From the NCBI GenBank assembly GCA_037157565.1, contig JAZHRO010000012.1:62921501-62985500 (forward strand): a stretch of DNA of 64,000 nt, read 5' to 3'. Shown one piece after another: positions 9,862 to 21,352 of the stretch. The notes below the pieces were generated by a model. That model saw only the letters and a program-made list of their open reading frames with translations, made no database searches and was not told the DNA's origin. This DNA is from Thalassia testudinum (Eukaryota > Streptophyta > Magnoliopsida > Alismatales > Hydrocharitaceae). The translations under genes and the position numbers were made by a program. The stretch's first letter is position 1. Each line of letters opens with the position of its first letter.

Positions 9862-10010
9862 CCATGGATGGCATTATCACGAAGTGTCAATTGCCAGGGT
9901 CCAAATTTGGCCATGGAACACCATGGATGGGATTACCTTGAAATCTCGAAAGCCAGGGTTCTGGGGTTACCATGGGCGGTGCTATCTCGAAGCATCGATT
10001 GCTAGGAACC
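9862..10010 (+). repeat. Three diverged units of a ~50-60 bp repeat
   Basis: Units begin CCATGG(A/G)(T/C)GG and end (G)CCAGG, at 9862-9899, 9921-9958 and 9970-10008. Element A has the same three units. Its first unit (33331-33365) is split by a solo LTR; the others are at about 36169-36207 and 36219-36257. Confidence 0.7.
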
Positions 10011-10416
10011 CTTGAGGATTGATGATGGGGATAAGGAATCCGATACAGACCGTGTTGAGAAGCCAATCCTAAGCTAGAATTAAAAAGAAAAAGAGAGAGA
10101 AAACTCTCCAAACATATAAATCTTCTACCTCTCTTTCTTATAAAACGCATTGCGAACTGAACCAGGGCTAAAATTATCCCAAGCACGAGTGATTTAACCA
10201 CAAAGTCCAATAAGCCATAGGTTAGCTCTTGTAGGCCTTAAAAACCTTTGCTAAGGACTGAGGCTACGGCTAGACAGATCTTGATCTTGGTTGGTACTAA
10301 AGTATCTTTTAGGCCTATGGATGGCATTCTGACCTAATCAAGGTTACAAAAGAAAAATCACTTATCTAAAATCAATAAGAACTTCATGGTCTAAAATAAG
10401 GGTTGAAACCTTAAAA

Positions 10417-10438
10417 TTTTGCTAAGGGACTAGCAAAA
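10417..10438 (+). other. Hairpin before the polypurine tract of A1
   Basis: TTTTGCTA, loop AGGGAC, TAGCAAAA: a perfect 8-bp stem ending two bases before the TAGGCATGGGG polypurine tract. It is conserved with pair changes in A, B and D. Confidence 0.75.
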
Positions 10439-10454
10439 ACTAGGCATGGGGATA
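10439..10454 (+). other. Polypurine tract of A1
   Basis: ACTAGGCATGGGGATA directly precedes the LTR start TGATGAG at 10455. The matching tract of element A at 36685-36700 reads GCTAGGCATGGGGGTA. Confidence 0.85.
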
Positions 10455-11276
10455 TGATGAGAGACTCATCATGAACCCTAACTAGCACAATTTAATCTAA
10501 ATAAGTGTGAAGAAGCTCCTACAAGACCTAAAGAGAAGCTTAACTGAGAGAATTCTGAATTAAAGAATAAGACAAGTCATAAGAGGTAAAACTGTAATTT
10601 TACCAATGCAGTACACAAACAAGGTAATTAAGGGTCTAAACACAGGTCAAATAAGCTTAATAAGGAGGGAAGTGGGATGATCTGATCTGAAAAGGGTTAT
10701 AGCAACTTCTCGGAATTAAATGACATTCTATAACCCTAAAAAAAACTTACTTTAATTCACGAGGTTCGAGGTAGGATAAAAATCAACTAAATCCTCTAAA
10801 ATTCATGGAAAAATATTCCCTAGGGTTTAGAACCTTCAATTTGACCTTTGCAACTTATTTTGACCTAAAATGAGAACCATGCCCAATTTATGACCTAATT
10901 TGGGTTTTTACGCAAATTGACCGATCAAACATGGTCAAACCTAAAATCAAATTAAACCATTAAAATCTTCAGGTTCAAATTAGGCTGGTATAAAGATTTG
11001 GGCATAAGAAAAGAGCATCTTGACCGACTTTACAAATTGGTCATCTTGAATTACTTTTTGACCCTTATCTTTTGAAACCCTTACACATTGCCCCCTATCT
11101 TTCTCGTCGTTCTTTGCAGAACGATCCTCCCTGCCATTCTGAGCAGCGCCATACCTCCGGCGACCTTGCACGGAGGATGGCGCCGCATAGGGCATGGTGC
11201 CTGTTCTCAGGAACGAACGTGAGGTTCCCTGCGTCGTCCTCTATCGCAGGGACCCTCCCTTGTGTCCTGCAACCGC

Positions 11277-11310
11277 CCATGCCTCTCGTGCGAATGCACG
11301 AAAGGCATGG
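11277..11310 (+). promoter_or_regulatory. GC-rich hairpin upstream of the main TATA box of A1 LTR
   Basis: CCATGCCTCTCGTGC pairs with GCACGAAAGGCATGG (14 of 15 bp) across a 4-base loop, about 72 bases before TATAAGG at 11383-11389. Equivalents with different sequence lie in three other LTRs. Confidence 0.65.
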
Positions 11311-12281
11311 GTCTCCTTCTCCGGCCATCTCCAGCGTGCTCTACACGTTGTTCCCTCAGGCCGCTCTCCTCGCCAGCACCTTTATAAGGAGCGACAGGGG
11401 CTATTGTCCAAGGTAAGCTACTTCTGGCGGAGAAAACCCCTCTATTTTCGTCTCCCCTCCCTCCGGTCAGATTGCCCTAGCTTCCAGCGAACTCTCCTCC
11501 TCCTCGTCACTCTGCTGCCATGCCTGCAGCAAAGCCCACTCTGCCTCGTCGTCCCACGTCAGGCCGCACCAGCTGGCGTCCTCAAACCTCTTCCTCGTCA
11601 CCGTCACTCCTCCCCTAGGCACCTTCGTCCTCAGCTACGGCAGGCACGCGCCGGGCAGTCCCCCTCTCCCTCTTCGTCGACTAAGTAGGTAGGAATTTTC
11701 TCTTTACTCTCCTCTCACTTTTCCCTTCTTGAATTAGTCTTTTAAACCCCTCGACTGCCACGACCACCTTCATCTTCCCTATCTCCGGCTGCTCTTCGGC
11801 GAAGCGTTCTCGCCACTCCACGCCTCCATCCGCCTCGCCAGCTACCCATTAAGCTCCGCAACATCTCACTGACACCGAATCCGCCCTCCATTCACTTCCT
11901 AGCACCTCCAGACCACCCCCCGAACACACCCACTCTCACGCACGTAGTGTACCCTAGGTGCACGGCCACAGGCACGCTCGCGTCTCGCCAACCCCCGCAT
12001 CGCCTTTGCCATCTTCTGGCGAAGCTCCCCACGTTGTCTGACGTGGCCGTGAGGCCGTCTTCGTGATTTCAGGATTCACCCTCCTCACCGCCATTGACAA
12101 GCAGCAAGAGCTGCTTCGCAGGCAGCTCCAGACTTCTTCAGCCCCAAGCGCAGGCCTCAGGCAGCGCGGGGCACTTCCGTAGAGACACCCAGGTTCTCAA
12201 TTGGGGTCGCAAGCCTTTGCTATTGCCCCAATTGCGCGAAGCCTTCTCCCGCGGGCGCCCGAGATCGAAGGCGGGACTTTA

Positions 12282-12319
12282 GTCCCACCTCGTGTGTGGC
12301 CTCACGCCCACACTTAAAT
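12282..12319 (+). promoter_or_regulatory. snRNA-type USE plus TATA-like box in A1 LTR
   Basis: GTCCCACCTCG (one mismatch to RTCCCACATCG) at 12282-12292 is followed after 20 nt by CTTAAAT. The next run of four T is at 12573-12576 in TAGGTTTTGC. In this copy the spacing is 4 nt shorter than the 24 nt of most other LTRs, so it may be weakened. Confidence 0.5.
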
Positions 12320-13269
12320 TGTTGTTGTGATATAAGCCGATTGCCTCCGATACACATGGGGTGAGGTCCCTCACCTATTACCGCCCTCGTCCGTGAGCTC
12401 ACCACACGGATCAGGCGCGATCCGACTCGAGACTCCTGTGCACTCCTCACGCACCACCCACGCCGGTGCGCCTAGACCCGGGCACGTGACCCGACCCGAT
12501 TACCCGGCTCTGGGAGAGCTTTCCAAAGAGAGATCCAGAGAGAGAGAGACGCGTGGAAGGGGTAGGGGTAGGTTTTGCACTGATGTTTGCGTGTGTGCGC
12601 AGGAAAGAAGGAAGAAGGAAGCAGGTGAAGGAAGAAGAAAGGAAGCAAAGAAGCTAAAAGAAAAGAAGAGGAGCTGCACTGTAGCAACCGAGCAGTTAAG
12701 TCGTCTGATTTCTGAATCAGATGTCGACAAAAAGAAGAAGACAGCAGAAGTAAGAGAGGAAAGAAGGAGGGCCAGAGCAAACGAAAGAAAAAGAAGAAGA
12801 AGAAGGCAAGAAAAAGAAGAAAAAAAGCAAAGAAAGAAGAAGAAGAAAGAGGAATCGTAGTAGAGAAGAAGAAAAGAAGGCAGAAGAAGAAACGAAGAAA
12901 GAAGAAACAGAAGAAGAAGAAAAGAAGAATACAAGTTGAAGAGAAGAGTAGCTGAAGAAAGAGAAGAAGAAAAAACCAATTATCCTCTTTCTCTTTCTTT
13001 TTCTCTCTCTCTCAGTTTTTGTAAACCTTATATATATATGTTGTGAATTTATAGGCTTCTAGAATTTTGATTTTCTCCTTGAGTTCGATCTCGGGAAACT
13101 CTCATTTCGAGTAATAAATTGTATTAGACTGGTAGCCGTTTTGTTATATACCACAACAACTATAATAACTATAAAGACGAACAAAGCGGGTGAGTACCAG
13201 TCCACAGTTCACGCTTCTTGCACAGTGCATGCAAGATCCATGGTGCTTGCCTCCTTCACGGTGGAGAAT

Positions 13270-13341
13270 GATTCCCGTAGGGCGGGGGAGAAGGATCCCT
13301 GTAGGGCGGGGGAGAACGATCCCTGTAGGGCAGGGGAGAAG
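13270..13341 (+). repeat. Three tandem 24-bp units
   Basis: Three head-to-tail copies of a unit reading GATCCCTGTAGGGCGGGG then GAGAA(G/C), with one or two changes each (13270-13293, 13294-13317, 13318-13341). They lie just beyond the A1 LTR. The frames across them show no known domain. Confidence 0.8.
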
Positions 13342-13730
13342 ATGATCCTTCCCTCCAGAAGCCGGACCTTTTATTTTTAAAACCTCCTGCTTTTGCGGCT
13401 TCTCTCCCAATCTATTTCCTATCCTCGACTCTTCCAACGACTTGGCAGCAGTGGTGAAGCAGTGGCGGTGTCGACGATTTGCTCTGCGGGGAAAAAAAAG
13501 TAAAATAAAAAAGAAAATTGGTTATTTACAGAGTTATTCCAAAATGATGCATATAATGCCACATGCCACCATAATTTATATTTCCTTCTATTACATGTGA
13601 ATGTGATGTATAAAACAAGCATGCCATCATATTTATAAACTAATCTATTTATAAAACTAAGTATGCTATGTACAAGTAGAAATCTTTCTAATATCTAGGT
13701 ATTTATGCATTCGATTAGCTTACAAATGCG
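13342..13730. other. Unassigned spacer
   Basis: No gene, LTR or primer site seen. The first 150 bases are GC-rich, the rest AT-rich and unremarkable. Confidence 0.6.
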
Positions 13731-14905
13731 GTCACATCATCAGGCCGATCTACTACTGAGGTAATATTTCTCTTGAGACATATGATGGAAACCTACAAAG
13801 TCAAGAAGAATTTACACAATTTTTATTGATTTGGAGAAATCTTATGATTTTGTTCCATGGGATATCTTATGAAAAATTTTGAAGAAGAGACAAGTACTAT
13901 TTTTATATATCAACCCTATAAAGGATATGTATTATGGAGCTGCAACTTGTGTAAGGACTAAGGATAATTTGAGGAACTACTTTGATATCACCATTGGTCT
14001 GCATCAAGGATCGACTTTAAGCCCTTATCTCTTTGCTTTGATCATGGATGGGTTGACGAAGCATATCCAAGTTGAGGTGTCATGATGTATACTTTTTGCT
14101 GATGACATTGTGTTGGTTGATGAGACAAGAAGTGGAGTGAACAGAAAACTTGAGCTTTGGAGAGAAACCCTAGAAGCTAAGGACTACACTTAGGTAGGAC
14201 AAAGATTGAGTATGTGGAATGCAAGTTTAGTAGTAGAGGAAATAATGAAGGGATGGATGAAAAATTGGAGAAGAATACATTACAATGAAAGATGCTTTTT
14301 TAAGTACTTGGGATCCATTTTCCAATAAGATGGTGGAATTGATAGAGATGTTACACATAGAATTAATGCAGGGTGGTTGAATGAAGGGATGCATCTGATG
14401 TTCTTTGTGATAAGAAGATTCCTTTAAAAGTCAAAGGAAAGTACTATCGAGCTGCAGTAAGACCAACCACACTGTATAGTTCTGAATGTTGAGGTATCAA
14501 CTATATGCATGTGCAGAAAATGCCTGTGGCAGAAATGAATATATTAAGATAGATGTGTGGTCATATAAGAAAGGATCATATTTCAAATGAGATTATTCGA
14601 GAAAATGTTAAGGTGACATTAATAGAGGATAAAATGAGAAAGATACGCCTAAGATGGTTTAGACATCTGCAAAGAAGGCCACTAGATGCTCTAGTCAGAA
14701 GATGCGAGAAGTTGGAGACCGAATCTACTAAGAGGGGGCAAGAAAGACTAAACAAGTATTGGAAGAAAATTTTTGAGTATGACCTCAATTACTTTAATTT
14801 AAGTCCTGAAATAACTCAAAATCAATCTGTGTAGAGGTAAAGAATCTATATAGTCGACCCCACTTAGTGTGGGAAAGGACCTGGTTGTTGTAATTATTTA
14901 CATGA
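13731..14905 (+). mobile_element. RTE-type LINE remnant (3' part with reverse transcriptase)
   Basis: Conceptual translation, with several frame changes, gives ordered LINE reverse transcriptase blocks: a degraded GRSTTE block, FIDLEKSYDFVPWDIL, GLHQGSTLSPYLFALIMDGL and the catalytic FADDIVLVD at about 14095-14121. The C-terminal block with MCGH...LRWF.HLQRRP (14553-14720) is typical of plant RTE elements. The end reads GACCCCACTTAGTGTGGGA and then a TTG-rich tail near 14885-14900, the usual RTE 3' end. Many stops and shifts show a dead, 5'-truncated copy. Confidence 0.85.
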
Positions 14906-16625
14906 CATCGTCCCAACTTAGTGGGCGATCTTCAAAGGAGAAATCTGGTTGTTGGAGCCTGAAACAACCCAATCTGCTCATGATTGCAAGGCATGAAAAC
15001 CTTATAGATTAAAATCATTCCAACATCCATTATTGAAGTCACCTATGTAGGGATGGGGAATAGGTCTTCAAAGGATGTCTTGGCTCATTATAGATTGTTC
15101 TTCGTGCGATTATTAGCCATCATAGACATGGGTATCAATCTATCCAAAAAAGGCAACAAAATTTGAAATGTTTCGTGAGTTAATCTCCAGCAAGAAAAGA
15201 TAATAAAATTTGAAAAGTTATAAATATAAATAAAATAAGACAATAAATTTAACACTTTTATAATTGACATTTTAATATATATTACCTATTTAGCTATTGC
15301 AGTGCTCATTTTCTTAATTTCGACGCACAAATATCAGTGCTCTTTCTTTGGTATCTACATTAAAAAATTAGCTATTGTTATCTGTTTGATGGGAAAAAGT
15401 CGTACATGTTCAGCAGTTTTGGGCCTACATGCTCTTCTCCACTCTGTATTCCATAGGAACTTAGGCCGAGGTCAAACTTGGCAACACTTGTAACACCAAT
15501 CCATTGTAAATACCACAGTTTGCTCCCCTTTCAATAAACTTGAAAGATCGAAAACTAAAATACACTGACGATAGCAGCCCACCGTGTATTAAGTTTTCCC
15601 TAGTCTAACAAATTGAACTTCACCTTTCATCTATGTTGACTTCATCCTTCACTGCGTCTTGTGTAGAATGACGTGCAGTAATGCAACATGGACACAAGGC
15701 AACGCTACTGACACATGCAAGATGAACATTGTTTCAGTGCGGTTAGCACACAAGAAATGGCTTGGTCCTACCCATGGATCAAATCTGCAGTAGTGCTTAC
15801 GGATATATCTCAAAATCAAAACCAGTTGACCAGTGATATTGGTGACATAAATTGCACTGAAACGTTTTTTCCTTGGAGAAGTGAAAAGCTGAGTTGAGGG
15901 GTACAAGCTGAGGATTTTCTAAAACAGTTTGCGTGGTATCTCCATGCAAACTGCAAAGACTGGGCTTTTATTCCTTTTGGTTTAACCTTGAAAAGGGCTA
16001 CTCGTATTCACGATGGGTCGGAAAGAGTTAGCAACAATCAAATACCACAATACTTGAAAGCACAAGAATTAAAACCATCATAGTGCAGGTTCCGTAGGGC
16101 AACTCATGTTATGCATGAAACTGGGATAAGAGCAATAAGACCAAAAAAAAAGACTGTGTCATGAATTCATTCCAGCCATGTATTCAGTATTGTTGGAGTT
16201 TGCAAATGTACTTCGAACCACATTCATACATAAACCATGCTTGACAGACAATTCTCGCTAATGCCTGTCCAAGACCTGCAACTTAACCGAGAATATTCAA
16301 CATGCATTGTCCCATGACAGAAACGAGGTTATTATCACATGAAAATTTCCTTGAATATGACATCTAAAAAGGACCTTTGGGGCAGATCTCCCAGATCAAA
16401 ACATAAGGAAAAAAAGTGATATGCGTGACTAAAATGAGAGCTTGACAATAAATCAAGCCTGGAATCTTTGGGACGATCACATTATTAAAATCAATATTGA
16501 TTTTTTTTATAGGAATAATATGAAAAAATTATTCTCCGTCGAGTTTTTGCAGGAAAAGAATTGATTTCCTACCCTACATCAAGGGCAATAAATCTTGGTC
16601 GGATTTCTAGGGCAGATAGGGACAA
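14906..16625. other. Unassigned region
   Basis: Only short frames without recognisable domains, no LTR ends, primer sites or tandem repeats seen. A host gene fragment cannot be excluded, but nothing supports one. Confidence 0.5.
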
Positions 16626-17230
16626 CTACCTCCACCTATAGGGGGGATGTTGCTCTTTGAAAACTGATCTTGTCTTAGGTAAGGCTTGGATGGTGGCTGT
16701 CGTTGGTGGAGGACGAGGAAGGGGAGGGGCTAGGCAGGGGTGGTGTCTTGTCGTTGGTGGAGGTGGAGGAAGGGGAGGGGTTGGGTCGTTGGTGGAGGAG
16801 TAGGGGCTAGGAAGGGAAGGAAGAGGAGGAAGAGGAAGAGGGAGTGGCGGGTCGAGGAGGAGCCGAACCTTGGGCGGCTGAGCAAGTTCGAAGGAGAAGT
16901 ATGTCGAGAGGGAGGCGCGGTGAGCAGTGGTCTTGGGCACGGTGAGCGGTGGTCGCTTCGGCGGGGGGGACGAGGTGGAGAGGAAGGAAGGGAAGGCTCT
17001 TGCGGAAGAGGAGGCGGAGGAGGTCGATGGGAGAAGAGGAAGAGGGAGGGGTGGATCGATGAGGAGTCCAACCTTGGGCGGTCAAGCGAGTGTCGAGGAA
17101 GAGAACGATCACGTCGTCCGGTGGGTTGAGCAGCGGCTCTCGTGGAGGTCGATCGGGACGGGGGGTGCACAGAAGAAGTGCAGAGCTGCGAAGGAGGAGG
17201 CAGAGGTGCTGAGCAACCTAATCTAACGGT
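16626..17230. repeat. GC-rich block with a ~206-bp imperfect duplication
   Basis: Segments about 16831-16884 and 17037-17090 are similar (GAGGAAGAGGGAG, then CCTTGGGCGG) with an offset of about 206 bp. On the minus strand both read a Ser/Pro/Arg-rich peptide with repeated RPR..SSS..HSLFLF. Reading frames exist on both strands only because the sequence is purine-biased and GC-rich. I see no domain, so I list it as a repeat rather than a gene. Confidence 0.5.
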
Positions 17231-18880
17231 TGTCTATAAACTTATCAATCCAACGGCTGATGTCCTCAGCTGCACCAAACATACGTAGAGTTAAGCTGCA
17301 CGACCCTCGGAACATGCTACTGATTTGCATCCTAGCCAACATGCGGTCATCTATGCATGCTCCAGCTGTCTACAATACGCACATGTCCCTACGTTCTTTA
17401 GTTTGTTGAACATGTGTGCCATGAAGGCACACGGTGCACTCCAACCCGGAACATATATACAAGTGCTCACGTGATCCTAGCACCTTTTGTTTATTATTGC
17501 ATCCCTCTAAAGTCTCTCTTAATACCAACGTGCATGTTGTAAACTTGGAAAAAATGATGTGCCATTGTAACCATTGAGGACTATTGTAGCAGATTGTAAT
17601 CGTTGGAGCACGTCATCGCGATTGATTTGTGTTTGTTTAGTAAGAACTCAATAAGCTATTACGGTGTACTTTTCTTTAATAGTATTGGGTTTAAGGACCA
17701 ACCAAAAATTTGACAAATATCATGTTACAGTAGGTATTACATCACAGAAATGATATCGGGAGCTGCCTTTATAACTTGTAACTTCCAGGGCATTAGCTTG
17801 CATTTGTCTAATTACTAAGAATTTTGACAAGGATCAATGTCACAAAAATATTATCACAATGAAAAATAACAAAAACAAGATGAAATGCGGCTATAAATGA
17901 GTATTAGCTACTTGATGTATATCACTTGTACTTAAATATTTTGAATAGTCGATTTTGTCTTGTGGATTGAATCTAATAAGCCATATTTACAAATGACTTT
18001 TCTTAAGAAGCTCAAATTTAAGGCATAGGTCATTGCACCTTTTGCATCACAATGTTGTAGATCATTGCTTTGCCACGTGGAGGAAAACACATAGAGGAGA
18101 AATATTTCAATTATGCTTTGTGTTCTCTTTTAGAGTTTAATTTTCTTGTAGCTTCTCATGAAAAGCCTCAATTAAATAACTAAACCTCATTAAACGACAA
18201 AGCACCTCCAAGTAGGTCCATATACATTTAAAGGCCCCAAATGCAGAATTATAGAACAAGGTACATAGGTGTATGGACTTAATACTTCCAGGTGTGGTCC
18301 ATGTTTGATGAGGACACTTGACAATTTGTGGATCAATAGCGTAGAACTGCTCACATGGTTACGATGATATATTATTAAAGCCAATTGTACACCAAAGAAT
18401 GCCAGTGTGCCAAATAAACGAGATAATAATTTTGTGTGCCGCCAGAGTTGTCCACGCCATTGCAAATTATTGCTACTTGCTCTACTTAAAATAATAAAAA
18501 AAGGATGTCATGATGTCTCGCATGTAGGTGGATTGCACAACTTAGCCTTGACCATCTTAATTTCCACAAGTCAAAACTTAAATCCAACGTGTTATAAAAC
18601 TTACGCTTTATTGCACGTGAGGGAGTTGGCAATCAACATTTTATTTATGACTATGCTAATATCTACATGTGATTTTGATTGGTTTCCACATTGTGCAAAA
18701 ACAAGCGAAAATTTTTGAACGATTTCCACAAGTTCAACTTTTGCATTCCATGGTCTGTCACTCAACGAAATCTTATGACATAGGACCCCAATTGAAAGAT
18801 TCAAGAGTAATACGTCCTTGATTTCTAGAGAGAGGAGGTATATTCAATCTCTCTAGAAAGTAGGGATTTTTTTTTTCAAA
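17231..18880. other. Unassigned AT-rich region with one short inverted repeat
   Basis: No supported gene. TTTCTAGAGAG near 18816 pairs with CTCTCTAGAAA near 18851 (11-bp perfect stem, about 20-base loop). This could be a chance palindrome or a transposon end, but no matching partner end was found. Confidence 0.45.
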
Positions 18881-19605
18881 TCCCAACAACCTTCTTTTTT
18901 GTAGCTTTGATTGGGCTTTCGATTGACGTTACCCACTTGAAGATCCCTCTCTGTTCGCCTTACTAGCACTATTTATCCTTTCCCTAACTATCGTCGTTGC
19001 TTTTGGAGACTTGATGATGGTGTTCTCCGCCTTTTGGAGCACTTGGTTTTATCACAGTTGCCTCCGCCATTGACATCCTCGTTGCAAGTTGGGTTGATGT
19101 CGACATTCCCACCTCTTCTACCACTATCACCCTTAGATTTTCACTCTAATCACTATCGACAACCCCATTGCTGCCAGCCTTGATTTCACCTTCTCATCCT
19201 TGCAATGCCTCCTTCCAGATTGGGTCTACGTTTGAAACTATATCTATCACAATCGAGTATTTGGTTGACTTGGTTCAACCTTCGCCCTCTTGGCTACTCA
19301 TTAACGTGGATCGAGTTGATCACCATGCCTTTGTTTTGGTGGCGTTGTCGTATCTCTTCATGTAGAGTAGCATGTAGAAGTTACAACAAAGAGATTATGA
19401 GGGAACTTTTGTTTTCTCTTTTTTTGTTTTTGTTCTTATTTTGTATTGCTCTGTTTTAAAGTTTCCTCACTTTTCAGAACGGGATGTATCAGTCTTCTCT
19501 CTTTCGAGGGAGCATTTCAGTTATCTTTCCTCCCTCACCTCTTGAGATTTTACATCCTTGTAATTGCTTTGTTTCCTTTAATAGAGATCTATTTCAAAAA
19601 AAAAA
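18881..19605 (+). mobile_element. L1-like retroelement tail with poly(A), low confidence
   Basis: The stretch ends with a T-rich 3' region, TTTAATAGAGATCTATTTC and an A10 tail at about 19596-19605, as plant L1 3' ends do. No reverse transcriptase is left. Its 5' limit is unknown. Confidence 0.35.
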
Positions 19606-19609
19606 GTGA

Positions 19610-20560
19610 TCCTCAATATTGATCATCGAGATGAAAAATGGTTTTGTGAGCTATTTCTTCCTAGTTTGGAAGTCAAGTTCTCTCCTTCCTTTCCCCTTTC
19701 AACAATCCGAACCCTAGACCTCCTTGTCGTCGGGTAGGGCCTCGGTCAGCCTCCATGCTAGCTGTCCACCGATCGCGCCTCCCTTCCTTCTTCCCCCTCA
19801 ATCTCGATATTTGTTGCATCGGTTGGCCTTCACTAGTGGCTCCTTTTTGTTATGGTGGTTGATTGCGACACATCTTGCTTGGTGTGAGTGGTCTTGTGGA
19901 CTACTTCGTCGCCATTGTTGGGGCATCGGCGTTGATCATTTTGTCCTCGATAGGTTGGCATCAGCTTCGACCAGGTTGTTCTCCGCTCGACGGCATCACC
20001 TGATTTGACTACCTCTGATGGGGCATCTCCGATGGGTCGTTGTAGCCGTTTGGGACTATTCATGTCTCCTTTCTCATGGACTGTTGGGTGAACTACCGGT
20101 CATGCTGCTATTGCCTTCACCTCGCCATTGCCTTTGGTGGTACTGACCTTCTATTGGTTGTGTTTTCTTCTTCTTGTTGCTAGGTTGTTCTCTTCGGAAT
20201 CACGCTTGAAGCCGAACCTCATACGATTGAGTTTGTTGGCCACTTCTTGGTCTTTTATCACTTGTTTACGTGGATAGTCTTGATTGTTGTTCATGCAATG
20301 GCATAATCGTTTTTAGTCGCATAGAGCATTCTCTCAAGTCTACTATGGATCTGCTACTTGGATGCTTCTTTTTTCCTTTATTTTGTTGTGTTGTATTGTT
20401 TTGGAATTCCCCCCTTCGAAGGGGCGTTCCTGTTCTACTTCTTCGAGGGGTGTACAAGTTACCTCATTTCTTCCTTTGCTTGCTGGGACTACATCTATTA
20501 TATCATTTCTATTTTCTTAATAGAGTAGTTTATCTTTAAAAAATATAAAAAAGGAAAAAT
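19610..20560 (+). mobile_element. Second L1-like tail, possibly an internally deleted copy
   Basis: From about 19690 a CT-rich start with GAACCCTAGACCTCC resembles a LINE 5' leader. From 20380 the 3' part resembles the tail at 19440-19600 (a TTCGAGGG(A/G)-type motif, then a T-rich tract, then TTAATAGAG) and ends in A-rich DNA at about 20540-20560. No coding domain was found. Confidence 0.35.
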
Positions 20561-20614
20561 AGTTTAAAATTTAAATATAGTTTCAAATCCACAAATACTG
20601 CACCAGAATCACTT

Positions 20615-21352
20615 TGTTGGAAAGGGAGTAGGCTGTGTGAAAGAGTTTTACACAAATATTTTAATCTAATCGAAAACTAATCTCCAACATCGAATCCAAC
20701 TTAAGTAACTACTTTTACCAATTCCATTTTCAAAGTAAGATAAGAATTATCTATGGATACGGATAAAATGTTGAAAGTAGTCAAAAAAGATCACGTAAAA
20801 AATCTAAAAAAGAAGGAATAAACAACGTCAAACGTGGTGAATGTGAGATCGAAACAATCCCCTCACATTACGAAGGTGGTTGGGTGGAGATGACTTAAGA
20901 AGGGGACTTGCCTCCTTTATAAATGATGGACCCCCCGCCTATCAAAGATATAGAAAAAACATCAGAGAAATCCCAACCCACCGTAGCTCTAAAAAAATCT
21001 GTACCTGTTGTCTTTCATACTGTCGAGAGTGATATCAGAGCCACTTTCACAATCGCCGCCACGACGGTCACCGCCACCCCAGCCGCAGCTTCACCCAACC
21101 GATTGATCGATCACATAGACCACTATGCCACCACGCTGCTCCACCCTTCTACCTGATCCTGTGGCTTATCCGCAACTACTTTGTCTGGTTGTCGCCAGCG
21201 CAACCACCTCCTTCACAAGAAACCCTAAGGTTTTTGGGTTCCTCCCATTCGATCACAAAAACAAAAGATAAAATCACATGGCTTCTAGCAAATTGATTAC
21301 GGTTAAGTTGGATAAAATTTAAAAGTTGAATGGGGTTGACTATGAGATGTGG
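20615..21352 (+). mobile_element. Copia LTR and gag-start fragment
   Basis: A TGTTGG start at 20615 opens a short LTR-like stretch with TTTATAAATG at about 20917. A degenerate Met-tRNA primer site (TGATATCAGAGCCA) lies at about 21030-21043. An ATG at 21278 begins a Copia gag-like frame with KLNGVDYEMWHRKI, broken by TAA and TGA stops. The fragment stops where the minus-strand element D begins. Confidence 0.55.

Larger units (their letters stand above)
8870..10454 (+). other. 3' non-coding region of A1 between pol and 3' LTR
   Basis: About 1.6 kb without a reading frame. It holds the post-pol motif CTCAACGGGAGGCAACC at about 8906-8922, an internal polypurine-like motif (9131-9160), an AT-rich stretch, a triple repeat (9862-10010), a hairpin (10417-10438) and the polypurine tract. 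The order and much of the sequence recur in element A (32373-36700). Confidence 0.85.
4953..13204 (+). mobile_element. Athila-type Ty3/Gypsy element, 5' part outside window, pol decayed (called A1)
   Basis: The order gag end, protease, reverse transcriptase, RNase H, integrase with GPY/F module, non-coding region, polypurine tract and 3' LTR is that of a plant Athila/Tat Gypsy element. The gag start and the 5' LTR lie left of the window because the young Copia element interrupts it. The pol frame (phase of base 5177) stays in register to 8869 but has ten premature stops. The right LTR edge near 13204 is estimated from LTR length and from similarity to other ends, so it is uncertain by some tens of bases. 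Confidence 0.88.
10455..13204 (+). repeat. 3' LTR of A1, about 2.75 kb
   Basis: It opens with a 17-base hairpin (TGATGAG, AGA, CTCATCA; 10455-10471). It contains GC-rich U3 hairpins (11151-11179 and 11277-11310), a TATA box (11383-11389), an snRNA-type USE (12282-12292), a (GAA)-rich tract (12600-12970) and an end region like the other Athila LTRs (TTGAGTTCGATCTCGGGAA). The exact end is unproven. Confidence 0.82.

Noticed and set aside
12393..12979. Long Lys/Arg/Glu-rich frames and their opposite-strand Ser/Leu/Phe-rich frames (also near 28500-29335, 35300-35990, 37550-37960, 48610-48935)
   Set aside because: They are produced by the GAA/AGA-rich tract of the Athila-type LTRs and occur in every copy on both strands. 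No codon or domain evidence.
16626..17230. Pro-rich minus-strand frames of 104-146 codons as a host gene exon
   Set aside because: Overlapping frames in several phases, internal duplication and no domain; listed only as a repeat block.
18816..18861. Inverted repeat as the end of a MITE or DNA transposon
   Set aside because: Only a single 11-bp stem with a 20-base loop; no second terminus or target duplication found.
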